Positions 53,184 through 61,060 are shown, numbered from the stretch's first letter. The stretch is DNA of 64,000 nucleotides from an uncultured Prevotella sp. (GCA_944320355.1 CALUHC010000022.1:1-64000); one strand, 5' to 3'. Notes: a model not told the origin generated them from the sequence alone. Made by a program: numbers and translations.

Positions 53184-54455
53184 ATGAATCAGTTGAAATA
53201 TGTATTTGCGGCGGTCCTGGCCGCGGTGCTGCCTTTGGCCGTGGTGTCGCAGGACAGGGTGGAGGCGTATGGCGGTGTGCCCGACAGTGTTGCGGCTGCC
53301 GCCGCCGACACAGCCCGGGCCGACACCGCGCAGGCCGTGCCGGAGCCGGCCTGGCCGCTCAATGTGCAGCGGCGGATAGACGGCCTGGTGGCCGATGGTA
53401 TGTTTGAGACCACTCAGGTGGGGCTGATGGTCTACGACCTCACGGCCGACAGCGCGATATACTGCCTTAACGAGCGCCAGCGGCTGCGCCCCGCCTCGAC
53501 CATGAAGGTGCTCACGGCCATTGCCGCCATCGACCGTCTGGGCGGCTCGTTCCAGTTCCACACGTCGCTGTGCTATACTGGCAGTGTGGCCGACGGCACA
53601 CTCACTGGCGATGTCTACCTGGTGGGCGGCTTCGACCCGCGCTTCAATTCCGACGACATGAGCGCCTTTGTGGAGAGCGTGCGCAGCATGGGCGTTGACA
53701 CCATACGCGGCCGCATAGTGGCCGACAAAAGCATGAAGGACGCCCGCCGCCTGGGTGAGGGCTGGTGCTGGGACGACGACAACCCCGTGCTCTCGCCTCT
53801 GCTCATATCGCGCCGCGACAGGTTCATGGAGCGGTTTGTCGACAAGTTGCGCTCTGCAGGCGTGGCCGTCGAGGCCGACACCGTGGAGGGGCGGCTCCCG
53901 GCAGGGGCTTTCACCATGTGTACGCGCACCCACACCTTGGACCAGGTGCTCATGCCCATGATGAAAGAGAGCGACAACCTGTGCGCCGAGGCCATGTTCT
54001 ACCAGCTCGGGGCCGACCTGGGCGCGCGCCCGGCAACGGCGCGCCACGCCCGCAGGGCCGAGCGGATGCTGATAGAAAAGGTGGGGCTGGACCCCTCTGA
54101 CTATAAGATTGCCGACGGCAGCGGGCTCTCGTTATATAACTATGTGACGGCCGAACTGGAGGTGAGGCTGCTCCGTTACGCCTACCAGAACTCCAATGTC
54201 TACAGCCACCTGTTGCCGTCGCTGCCCATAGCGGGCGAGGACGGCACGCTGCGCAAGCGTATGCGCGGCACGTTTGCCGCAGGCAACGTGCGCGCCAAGA
54301 CCGGCTCCGTGACGGCCATCAGCTCGCTGGCGGGCTACTGCACGGCGGCCAACGGCCACGTGCTTTGCTTCGCCATCATCAACCAGGGGCTGGCGCGGGG
54401 CGCCGATGGGCGCGCGTTCCAGGACCGGGTGTGCGACGCGCTGTGCCGGCCGTGA
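53184..54455 (+). CDS. dacB: D-alanyl-D-alanine carboxypeptidase/endopeptidase, PBP4 type (S13)
   Basis: 423 residues from ATG 53184 with a signal peptide (VFAAVLAAVLPLAVVSQ). S13 motifs are present: SxxK as ASTMK (Ser105, Lys108), SxN as SDN (Ser263) and KTG (Lys372), with a large insert between the first two as usual for class C low-molecular-weight PBPs. The periplasmic enzyme trims or cleaves peptidoglycan cross-links. An Ala/Asp-rich stretch (about 30-55) links the signal peptide to the catalytic domain. It is an independent transcription unit. Confidence 0.93.
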   Translation: MNQLKYVFAAVLAAVLPLAVVSQDRVEAYGGVPDSVAAAAADTARADTAQAVPEPAWPLNVQRRIDGLVADGMFETTQVGLMVYDLTADSAIYCLNERQRLRPASTMKVLTAIAAIDRLGGSFQFHTSLCYTGSVADGTLTGDVYLVGGFDPRFNSDDMSAFVESVRSMGVDTIRGRIVADKSMKDARRLGEGWCWDDDNPVLSPLLISRRDRFMERFVDKLRSAGVAVEADTVEGRLPAGAFTMCTRTHTLDQVLMPMMKESDNLCAEAMFYQLGADLGARPATARHARRAERMLIEKVGLDPSDYKIADGSGLSLYNYVTAELEVRLLRYAYQNSNVYSHLLPSLPIAGEDGTLRKRMRGTFAAGNVRAKTGSVTAISSLAGYCTAANGHVLCFAIINQGLARGADGRAFQDRVCDALCRP

Positions 54456-54480
54456 GGGGGTTTCTTTGGGAGTTAAAGGA

Positions 54481-54631
54481 GTTAATGGAAGTTATCGCTC
54501 CACTGCGTTGCGCTCGGGGAGTTAACGGACAAGTGTTTTGTGGATGTGTTTCTATGTGAGTTAAGGAAGTTAACGGAAGTTATCGCTCCACTGCGTTGCG
54601 CTCGGGGAGTTAACGGACGAATGTTTTGTGG
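54481..54631 (+). repeat. Two 63-bp direct repeats of the GTTAACTCCC family
   Basis: Units 54481-54543 and 54569-54631 are nearly identical (GAAGTTATCGCTCCACTGCG, CGGGGAGTTAACGGAC, TGTTTTGTGG). The reverse complement contains CACAAAACA.TTGTCCGTTAA, matching the arms at 13855-14063. They lie between the peptidase and MscS genes. Confidence 0.8.
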
Positions 54632-54669
54632 GGGATTTTCTTTGGGAATTAAAGAATATCGGAGGGTGA

Positions 54670-55872
54670 ATGGATATTATGGACAGAGCTGATATTGATA
54701 TGGTTGACGGCCTTTTGCTCCGCATGGGCATGGATGCTGGGTGGGCCGATGTGGTAAGCCCGGTGCTGCAGACCGCGCTTACGGCACTGCTGGCGTGGCT
54801 TTCCTACGTCGTTTGCAGCCGGGTGGTGGTGCCGCTGGTGATAAAGTTCGCCTCGCGGACGGTCATAGAGTGGGACGACCTGCTTTTCAATCCACATTCG
54901 CTGCGCGCCCTCTGCCGCATAGTCCCGGCTCTGGTGGTGTGGCGGTTGCTGCCCGGTGTGTTCAGCGGCGCGCCTTTGGTGCAGGATTTGCTCACCCGTG
55001 CCACCGGCATATACATCACCGTGATGTCAATGTTGCTCGGGGTCTCGGTGGTGGATGCGTTCAAGAGCTATGAGGACAAGCGCCACTCGTCGCTGCAGCA
55101 GTACTACCACACGTTCTGCGGCGTGCTCAAGATAGTCATAATCTTCCTGTCACTGATAGTCATGGTGGCCATTGCCATCGACCGCAGCCCGCTCACTCTC
55201 ATAGCTGGGCTGGGCGCGACGTCGGCCGTGCTGATGCTCGTCTTCAAGGACACCATATCGGGTCTCGTGGCCGGAATACGCCTCACGAGCAACGATATGC
55301 TGCACCGGGGAGACTGGATAACCGTGCCTAAGGCCGACATCAACGGCATTGTGGAAGACATAACGCTGACCACGGTGAAGGTGCGCAACTTCGACAACAC
55401 CATACTTACCATCGCCCCGCAGACACTTGTGGACGACTCGTTCCAGAACTGGATAGGAATGCGGCAGGGCGAAGGCCGCCGGGTGAAGCGCATGGTCTAC
55501 TTCGACTTCCGCAGCATACGCCCCGCCGACGACGCGCTGCGCGCCCGCCTTGCCGCCAAGTATGGACTGAAGGCGGAGGACATGGGGCCGGGAGCGGTCA
55601 ACATGACGCTGTTCCGCCGATACGTGGAGCGCTATCTGGTCACGCTGCCCGGTGTCAACACCGACATGATGCTGATGGTGCGCCAGCTCGAAGCCACCAA
55701 CACCGGCCTGCCGATAGAGTTCTACTTCTTCCTGCGATGCAAGGAATGGGTGCCATACGAGCATCAGCTGGCCGACATAATGGACACAATCTACGCCATG
55801 ATACCAGACTTCGGGCTTGTTGTCTACCAGCGTTATTCTGACGGAGGCGAGGCGCTGAAGGCTGGCTCGTAG
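54670..55872 (+). CDS. MscS-family mechanosensitive channel (YbdG-like)
   Basis: 400 residues. About five hydrophobic segments precede the MscS pore and beta domain: LIAGLGATSAVLMLVFKDTISGLVAGIRL, GDWITVPKADINGIVEDITLTTVKVRNFDNTI. The C-terminal soluble part (about 270-390) matches the longer YbdG/MscM branch, for example LPIEFYFFLRC-like strands. It would open under membrane tension to release solutes. Several in-frame ATGs lie at the start. The first, 54670, is used. A Hip-type toxin system follows after 135 bp. Confidence 0.92.
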   Translation: MDIMDRADIDMVDGLLLRMGMDAGWADVVSPVLQTALTALLAWLSYVVCSRVVVPLVIKFASRTVIEWDDLLFNPHSLRALCRIVPALVVWRLLPGVFSGAPLVQDLLTRATGIYITVMSMLLGVSVVDAFKSYEDKRHSSLQQYYHTFCGVLKIVIIFLSLIVMVAIAIDRSPLTLIAGLGATSAVLMLVFKDTISGLVAGIRLTSNDMLHRGDWITVPKADINGIVEDITLTTVKVRNFDNTILTIAPQTLVDDSFQNWIGMRQGEGRRVKRMVYFDFRSIRPADDALRARLAAKYGLKAEDMGPGAVNMTLFRRYVERYLVTLPGVNTDMMLMVRQLEATNTGLPIEFYFFLRCKEWVPYEHQLADIMDTIYAMIPDFGLVVYQRYSDGGEALKAGS

Positions 55873-55904
55873 TATGTTGTTTGGGGTCGGAATGCGTATG
55901 TGGA

Positions 55905-56005
55905 TATACCCTTTCGGGTATAATAAAAAGCAAAGTCACTTAAATTATACCCTAAAAGGTATAATTTTATGGAATATTCCGTATATTTGTACCCAAACGG
56001 GTATA
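55905..56005 (+). promoter_or_regulatory. Three palindromic operators and promoter of the hipBST operon
   Basis: Operators TATACCC-TTTC-GGGTATA (55905-55922), TATACCC-TAAA-AGGTATA (55946-55963) and TGTACCC-AAAC-GGGTATA (55988-56005) are spaced 41-42 bp centre to centre, about four helical turns. The -7 box TATATTTG (55982-55989) abuts the third, so bound repressor would block RNA polymerase. The start codon at 56008 follows directly. These are the likely binding sites of the HTH protein encoded next. Confidence 0.85.
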
Positions 56006-56007
56006 GT

Positions 56008-56232
56008 ATGACAGACAATGTTATAGCAGATTTCGTAAGGACAATGCGCCGGCAGTTCGGTCTCACGCAGGTGGATTTGGCCGACAAGTCGGGCGTGGGT
56101 CTGCGCTTTGTGCGCGACCTTGAGCAGGGCAAGCAGACGCTGCGCCTCGACAAGGTGAACCAGGTGCTGAGCCTGTTCGGGCGGCAGGCCGGGCCGGTGG
56201 AGATTGTAAGGCAGAAAGGGGGTGAGCGATGA
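56008..56232 (+). CDS. hipB: HipB-like HTH regulator of a HipBST system
   Basis: 74 residues from ATG 56008. An ORF starting at 55969 would run through the operator and promoter. The protein is almost entirely an Xre-type helix-turn-helix (DFVRTMRRQFGLTQVDLADKSGVGLRFVRDLEQGKQTLRLDKVNQVL). As the first gene of the operon it should bind the three upstream operators and repress its own synthesis. In known HipBST systems the HTH protein also joins the toxin complex. It overlaps the next gene by 4 bp (ATGA). Confidence 0.9.
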   Translation: MTDNVIADFVRTMRRQFGLTQVDLADKSGVGLRFVRDLEQGKQTLRLDKVNQVLSLFGRQAGPVEIVRQKGGER

Positions 56233-56558
56233 AGAGGGCGCTGGTGTATGTCCACGACCGCCCCGCGGGGCGGCTGACCGAGGACGAGAGCGGTTTTGAG
56301 TTCGTGTACGATGCCGGCTACCTTGCCATGCCTGGCGCAGAGCCCGTCAGCCTGACGCTGCCGCTGCGCCCGGAAGCGTACAGGGCCACGGTGCTCTTCC
56401 CGTTTTTCGACGGGCTGATACCCGAAGGCTGGCTGCTCGGCATAGCCGAGCGGAGCTGGAAGATAAGCCGCCTGGACCGTATGTCGCTGCTGCTGGCCTG
56501 CTGCAAGGACTGCATCGGGGCGGTGAGCGTTGTGCCTGAAGAGGAGGAGGGCGAGTGA
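56229..56558 (+). CDS. hipS: HipS-like antitoxin (HipA N-terminal-domain protein)
   Basis: 109 residues matching only the N-terminal subdomain of HipA kinases (VYVHDRPAGRLTEDESGFEFVYDAGYL, SLTLPLRPEAY, LFPFFDGLIPEGWLL). In E. coli O127 HipBST this small protein, not HipB, neutralises the kinase, and its gene lies between hipB and hipT exactly as here. The acidic C-terminus (EEEEGE) is a local feature. Stop and next start overlap by one base (TGATG). Confidence 0.87.
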   Translation: MKRALVYVHDRPAGRLTEDESGFEFVYDAGYLAMPGAEPVSLTLPLRPEAYRATVLFPFFDGLIPEGWLLGIAERSWKISRLDRMSLLLACCKDCIGAVSVVPEEEEGE

Positions 56559-57499
56559 TGGGAAAGTGCCTTTACTGTTACAAGGAGCTGAAAGACGGGC
56601 AGACGGACTACCACCCCGCCTGCGCCCGCAAGTTCTTCGGCGCGGCCACGCCGCCGCGCCTGCCCTACGTGCGCTCGCAGCTGGGCGACCTGGCGCAGAA
56701 GGTGGTGCGCAGCCAGACCACGCTCACGGGCGTGCAGGCCAAGCTGTCGCTCGACATCAGCCGCGGCGGGCAGGGAGTGCAGCCGCGCTTCACCATCGTT
56801 GGCCTGTGGGGGCGCTTCATACTGAAGCCGCAGACGCCGGCCTACCGCGCGCTGCCCGAGCTTGAGGACGTGACCATGCACCTGGCCGAGGCGGCCAAGA
56901 TAAGCGTGGTGCCGCACGCGCTGATACGCTTTGCCGACGGCGAGCTGTGCTACATAACGCGCCGCGTGGACCGCCGCAAGGACGGAACCAAGGTGGCCAT
57001 GGAGGACCTGTGCCAGCTCTCGGAGCGGCTCACGGAGTATAAGTACAAGGGATCTTACGAGCAGATAGCCAAGATAATACGCAGATATTCGGCTGCCCCG
57101 CAGCTCGACGTGGTCAATTTCTGGGAGGTTGTGGTGTTCTCTTGGATAACGGGCAACGCCGATATGCACCTGAAGAACTTCTCGCTCTACCGCGACACCG
57201 ACATCGGCTACACGCTGACGCCGGCCTACGATATGCTGTCAACGGCGCTGGCCATGCCAGAAGACAACGAGGAACTGGCCCTGACGCTCAACGGGAAGAA
57301 GAACCGGCTGCGCAAGGCCGACTTCCACAAGGCCATAACAGCGTCGGGGGTTGACGAGAAGGTGATTGAGAATATGGCGCGAAAGTTCGGCCGCGCCCTG
57401 CCCAAGTGGTTCGAGCTGATAGACCGCTCGTTCCTGCCCGACGACCTGCGCCGCCGATACAAGAGCCTGATACTGCGCCGCGTGGTGCTGCTCAGGTAG
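56558..57499 (+). CDS. hipT: HipT-like serine/threonine kinase toxin with Cys-rich N-terminus
   Basis: 313 residues from ATG 56558. It is the kinase part of HipA without the N-subdomain: TLTGVQAKLSL (Gly-rich loop), GRFILKPQ (nucleotide-binding Lys), ITRRVDR, catalytic NADMHLKNFSL and YDMLST. The first 25 residues carry CLYCYKEL...YHPACARKFFG, a Cys-x2-Cys and His/Cys pair that could bind zinc, an element seen in some stand-alone HipA-like kinases. It would stop growth by phosphorylating a translation component (TrpS for the E. coli HipT). The target here is unknown. Confidence 0.88.
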   Translation: MGKCLYCYKELKDGQTDYHPACARKFFGAATPPRLPYVRSQLGDLAQKVVRSQTTLTGVQAKLSLDISRGGQGVQPRFTIVGLWGRFILKPQTPAYRALPELEDVTMHLAEAAKISVVPHALIRFADGELCYITRRVDRRKDGTKVAMEDLCQLSERLTEYKYKGSYEQIAKIIRRYSAAPQLDVVNFWEVVVFSWITGNADMHLKNFSLYRDTDIGYTLTPAYDMLSTALAMPEDNEELALTLNGKKNRLRKADFHKAITASGVDEKVIENMARKFGRALPKWFELIDRSFLPDDLRRRYKSLILRRVVLLR

Positions 57500-57532
57500 C
57501 CTGCGGCGGGGCGTTCCGCACCGTACTTGTAA

Positions 57533-57660
57533 ATGGCTGATAATCAGTGGGGTTGCGAAACGGGTCGTTTCGGCTTGCAAAATGTGCCGTTTTGCAGCCC
57601 GAAACGTGCCGTTTCAGAACGCAAAACGGGCCGTTTCGCATTGCGAAACGGCCCGCATGG
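57533..57660 (-). repeat. 22-bp palindromic array, four full units and a partial fifth, plus tag (array 9)
   Basis: Units start at 57555, 57577, 57599 and 57621, with a partial one at 57643. The tag is reversed and upstream (CTGATAATCAGTGGGGTTGC, from 57537). It lies between hipT and the acyl-CoA dehydrogenase gene. Confidence 0.88.
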
Positions 57661-57712
57661 TTTTTCAGAACCGGTTTTGTCAAGATTTCTTATCGTTCTG
57701 ATGGCGTTCCCG

Positions 57713-59437
57713 TCACTCGGCTTTGGCCTCGCGGGCGCGGAAGTTCACCAGCTCCTCGGCTATGAAACTCTTCACGTAGGCCGACTTGCCGATGACCTCT
57801 TCCTCGGCGTGGCGCACGTAGACGTTGGCGCTCTTGGCAAACAACTCGGGCGCGCGGCTCGCGTCGTCGATGATGAGCAGCGACATGAGTATGTCGCCAG
57901 TCATGTCGTAGAGGCGGCGTGCCAGGAAGTCGTGCACCTCCTGGTTGGCTGCCTCCTTCACGTAGTTGACAGCCTGCTCGTACAGCTCCACCATCTTGCC
58001 TACGCGTATCTGCAGCCCGCGCATATCCTCGGACACTTCGTTCTGCAGCATCTCCTTCATCACAGAGAGGTATGTGCCGTTGGTGATGTAGCGTATGGCG
58101 GCCACCACCTGCAGCTGCGTGGTTCCCTCGTAGATGGAGAATATGCGCGCGTCGCGGTACAGCCTCTGGCTCTTGTACTCCATGATGAAGCCCGAGCCGC
58201 CGTGAATCTGTATGGCGTCGTAGGCGTTCTGGTTGGCGTACTCGGAGTTCATGCCCTTGGCTATGGGCGTGAAGGCGTCGGCCAGGCGGGCGTACTTCTT
58301 CTGCTCCTGGCGCTCCTCGGGCGTGAGCTTGCGCTCGCGGGCAATGTCGTCGAGTGCCTTGTATATGTCGACATAGCGCGCCGTCTGGTAGAGTATGGAG
58401 CGGCCTGCGTCGAGCTTGGCCTTCATGCGCGACAGCATATCATAGACAGCGGGGAAGTCTATGATGGCCGTGTCGAACTGGCGGCGCTCCTTGGCGTATG
58501 CCAGGCCCTCGTCGTAGGCGGCCTGCGACACGCCCACCGACTGGGCGGCTATGCCCAGGCGCGCGCCGTTCATCAGCGCCATGACATACTTTATGAGGCC
58601 CATGCGGGTGCTGCCGCACAGCTCTGCCTTGGCGTTCTTGTACGTAAGCTCGCACGTGGGCGAGCCGTGTATGCCGAGCTTGTGCTCTATGTGGCGCACG
58701 TTGACGCCGCCCTGCCGCTTGTCGTAGATGAACATGGAGAGTCCGCGGCCGTCGCGCGTGCCCTCTTCAGAGCGTGCCAGCACGAGGTGGATGTCGGAGT
58801 CGCCGTTGGTTATGAACCGCTTCACGCCGTTGAGCAGCCAGCATCCCTCCTCCTCGGAGTATGTTGCCTTGAGCATCACGCGCTGCAGGTCGCTGCCGGC
58901 GTCGGGCTCGGTGAGGTCCATCGACATGGTCTCGCCGGCGCACACGCGCGGGATGTACTTCTGCCGCTGCTCCTCGCTGCCGAATTCATATAGAGTCTCG
59001 ATGCAGTCTTGCAGGCTCCAGATGTTCTGGAAGCCCGCATCGGCGGCCGCAACCATCTCTGACGCCATCGAGTAGGGCGTCACGGGCAGGTTCAAGCCGC
59101 CGTAACGGCGCGGCATGCTCACTCCCCAGAGACCGGCCTTGCGCGTGGCGTCAAGGTTCTCGTAGGTCTTCGAGGCGTATATCATGCGGCCGTTCTCGAG
59201 GTGCGGCCCCTCTTCGTCCACGCTCTCGGCGTTGGGCTCGATGATGTTCGCGGCCACGTCGCCCGTTATTTCGAGCAGCCTGTCATAGTTTTCCATCGCG
59301 TCGTTGAAGTCAACGGGCGCGTCCTCATACTTGTCTTTGTCTGCAAAGTCGCGCTCTTTCAGCTCGACGATGCGCTCCATCAGCGGGTGATGGAGGTGGA
59401 ACTTCAGTTCCGGGTGGTCTGTATAATAGTTGGGCAT
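57713..59437 (-). CDS. Acyl-CoA dehydrogenase
   Basis: 574 residues, the longer form with a C-terminal extension. Motifs: SMDLTEPDAGSDLQ (substrate and FAD contact), NGVKRFITNGD, IHGGSGFIMEY and RIFSIYEGTTQLQ, with the catalytic base Glu437. It oxidises an acyl-CoA to the enoyl form and passes electrons to the electron-transfer flavoprotein encoded just upstream on the same strand. It may work in short-chain or branched acyl metabolism. Substrate unknown. An unrelated gene lies between it and the ETF genes. Confidence 0.93.
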   Translation of the reverse strand: MPNYYTDHPELKFHLHHPLMERIVELKERDFADKDKYEDAPVDFNDAMENYDRLLEITGDVAANIIEPNAESVDEEGPHLENGRMIYASKTYENLDATRKAGLWGVSMPRRYGGLNLPVTPYSMASEMVAAADAGFQNIWSLQDCIETLYEFGSEEQRQKYIPRVCAGETMSMDLTEPDAGSDLQRVMLKATYSEEEGCWLLNGVKRFITNGDSDIHLVLARSEEGTRDGRGLSMFIYDKRQGGVNVRHIEHKLGIHGSPTCELTYKNAKAELCGSTRMGLIKYVMALMNGARLGIAAQSVGVSQAAYDEGLAYAKERRQFDTAIIDFPAVYDMLSRMKAKLDAGRSILYQTARYVDIYKALDDIARERKLTPEERQEQKKYARLADAFTPIAKGMNSEYANQNAYDAIQIHGGSGFIMEYKSQRLYRDARIFSIYEGTTQLQVVAAIRYITNGTYLSVMKEMLQNEVSEDMRGLQIRVGKMVELYEQAVNYVKEAANQEVHDFLARRLYDMTGDILMSLLIIDDASRAPELFAKSANVYVRHAEEEVIGKSAYVKSFIAEELVNFRAREAKAE

Positions 59438-59454
59438 TGGGATTGTTCTTTATA

Positions 59455-59515
59455 GGAGCTATTGGAGTTAACGGGAGTTTGGCTCACTGTCGTTCGCCGG
59501 AGTTAACGGACAATG
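59455..59515. repeat. GTTAACTCCC-family repeat between dehydrogenase and four-helix-bundle genes
   Basis: GGAGTTAACGGGAGTTTGG and CGGAGTTAACGGACAATGGC align, in reverse complement, with the arms at 13890-13945. The repeat runs into the 3' end of the gene at 59468 and encodes its last 15 or so residues. Confidence 0.65.
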
Positions 59516-59893
59516 GCTTTGACTGCCGAGAGCTGCATTGTTGATTATGCCCTTGCAATAGGCACTCAGATACCAGCTTACTTTCTCGATGTCGTTCCAT
59601 AGGGCCTGATAGGCCGTTTCGCCGATATATTGCAAATCGCGAGAAAGGATGACATAGTAGCGGCATTCCTCCAGGCTACCTTGCGCGATGTTGAAGAATC
59701 GCAGCTTGTCGGCCTTGCCGAGCTTCTTGAATCCCTCGGCTATATTTGCGGGGATGGACACTGCCGCCCGTTGGAATTGCGGGCAAAGGCCGAACCGCTC
59801 CGTATCCGGAAAAGTCTGTGTAGTCTTGTAAACCGACAGTACGAAGGCATGGGCGAACTGCCATGCCACTATGTCTGTGAAGCTCTTTGCCAT
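59468..59893 (-). CDS. Four-helix-bundle protein (S23/IVP family)
   Basis: 141 residues with the family pattern SFTDIVAWQFAHAF, RAAVSIPANIAEGFKKLGKADKLRFFNIAQGSLEECRYYVILSRDL. Such proteins were first seen encoded in intervening sequences of 23S rRNA genes and occur singly in many Bacteroidota. Function unknown; small oligomeric helical bundle. It splits the acyl-CoA dehydrogenase from the ETF genes and is flanked on both sides by GTTAAC repeats. The C-terminal residues (SHCPLTPANDSEPNS) are encoded by the repeat, which suggests it arrived as a cassette. Confidence 0.88.
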   Translation of the reverse strand: MAKSFTDIVAWQFAHAFVLSVYKTTQTFPDTERFGLCPQFQRAAVSIPANIAEGFKKLGKADKLRFFNIAQGSLEECRYYVILSRDLQYIGETAYQALWNDIEKVSWYLSAYCKGIINNAALGSQSHCPLTPANDSEPNSR

Positions 59894-59924
59894 ATTCTGT
59901 ATTCTCGCTCAGTCGTTATCGCCG

Positions 59925-59998
59925 GTCAAAGCATACGTCCGTTAACTCCCATGCGGCGGCTTTGCCGCCGCTAACTTCGGTTAACTTCCGCCCACTCC
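59925..59998. repeat. GTTAACTCCC-family repeat between four-helix-bundle and etfA genes
   Basis: CGTCCGTTAACTCCCATGCG, the hairpin GCGGCGGCTTTGCCGCCGC and CGGTTAACTTCCGCCCACTC form the element. With 59455-59515 it brackets the four-helix-bundle gene. Confidence 0.65.
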
Positions 59999-60002
59999 TT
60001 GT

Positions 60003-61025
60003 TTATTTACTATTCTGCTTGTAATACTTGATGAGTTTGGGCACCACGTCTTCTACGGTGCCGGTGATGACGTAGTCGGCTATTTTGTTGATGGGCGCGT
60101 CGGGATCGCTGTTCACGGAGATGACGATGCCCGAGTCCTGCATGCCGGCGATGTGCTGAATCTGGCCCGAAATGCCGCAGGCGATGTAAACCTTCGGGTG
60201 GACGGTAACGCCTGTCTGGCCTATCTGGCGGTCGTGGCCAATCCAGCCGGCGTCCACGGCGGCGCGGCTTGCGCCCACCTCTCCGTGCAGTTCCTTGGCC
60301 AGTTTGAACAGCAGGTCGAAGCCTTCCTTGCTGCCCACGCCGTAGCCTCCGGCCACAACGATGGACGCTCCCTTGAGGTTGTGCTTGGCAGCCTCCACGT
60401 GGCGGTCGAGCACTTTGACCACAAATGCCTCGGGCGACACATATTTAGCGACGTCGGGATAAACAACCTCGCCCCTTGCCTTGCCCTCATAGAGAGCCTT
60501 CTGCATCACTCCGCTTCGCACGGTGGCCATCTGCGGACGGTGGTCGGGGTTGACGATGGTGGCCACTATGTTGCCGCCGAAGGCCGGACGGATCTGGTAC
60601 AGCAGCCCCTCATAGTGCTTTCCGCTCTTCTTGTCGTCGTAGTCGCCGATCTCAAGCTGCGTGCAGTCGGCGGTCAGTCCGCTCGTTAGCGACGACGACA
60701 CGCGCGGCCCGAGGTCGCGGCCTATGACGGTTGCGCCCATGAGGCATATCTGGGGCTGCTCCTCTTTGAACAGGTTCACGAGCACGTCGGTGTGTGGTGC
60801 CGATGTGTAGGGCGACAGACCATTGCCGTCGAAGACAAAGAGCTTGTCCACGCCGTAGGGCAGTATTTGGTCTTCCACCTTGCCCTTGATGCCCGTTCCG
60901 CAGGCCACGGCGTGCAGCTCCACGCCCAGCTCGTTGGCCAGCTTGCGGCCCTTGGTGAGCAGTTCTTGCGAAACCTCCCGCACCTCGGTGCCTTCTATTT
61001 CTACATATACAAATACGTTGTTCAT
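60003..61025 (-). CDS. etfA: Electron transfer flavoprotein, alpha subunit
   Basis: 340 residues from ATG 61025, which starts the family sequence (NNVFVYVEIEGTEVREV). The longer frame includes the leader. The C-terminal FAD-binding domain shows IVVAGGYGVGSKEGF, GASRAAVDAGWI, IGQTGVTVHPKVYIACGISGQIQHIAGM and INKIADYVITGTVEDVVP. With EtfB it accepts electrons from acyl-CoA dehydrogenase and passes them to a quinone reductase or a bifurcating partner. It lies 35 bp after etfB. Confidence 0.95.
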   Translation of the reverse strand: MNNVFVYVEIEGTEVREVSQELLTKGRKLANELGVELHAVACGTGIKGKVEDQILPYGVDKLFVFDGNGLSPYTSAPHTDVLVNLFKEEQPQICLMGATVIGRDLGPRVSSSLTSGLTADCTQLEIGDYDDKKSGKHYEGLLYQIRPAFGGNIVATIVNPDHRPQMATVRSGVMQKALYEGKARGEVVYPDVAKYVSPEAFVVKVLDRHVEAAKHNLKGASIVVAGGYGVGSKEGFDLLFKLAKELHGEVGASRAAVDAGWIGHDRQIGQTGVTVHPKVYIACGISGQIQHIAGMQDSGIVISVNSDPDAPINKIADYVITGTVEDVVPKLIKYYKQNSK

Positions 61026-61060
61026 TGCTTTTTGTTCTTTTGTGGTTGGGGAGTTAGTGT

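Noticed and set aside
55969-56007. Extension of the hipB frame (13 codons)
   Set aside because: It would translate the operator and -7 box. The transcription start predicted from TATATTTG lies at about the ATG 56008.
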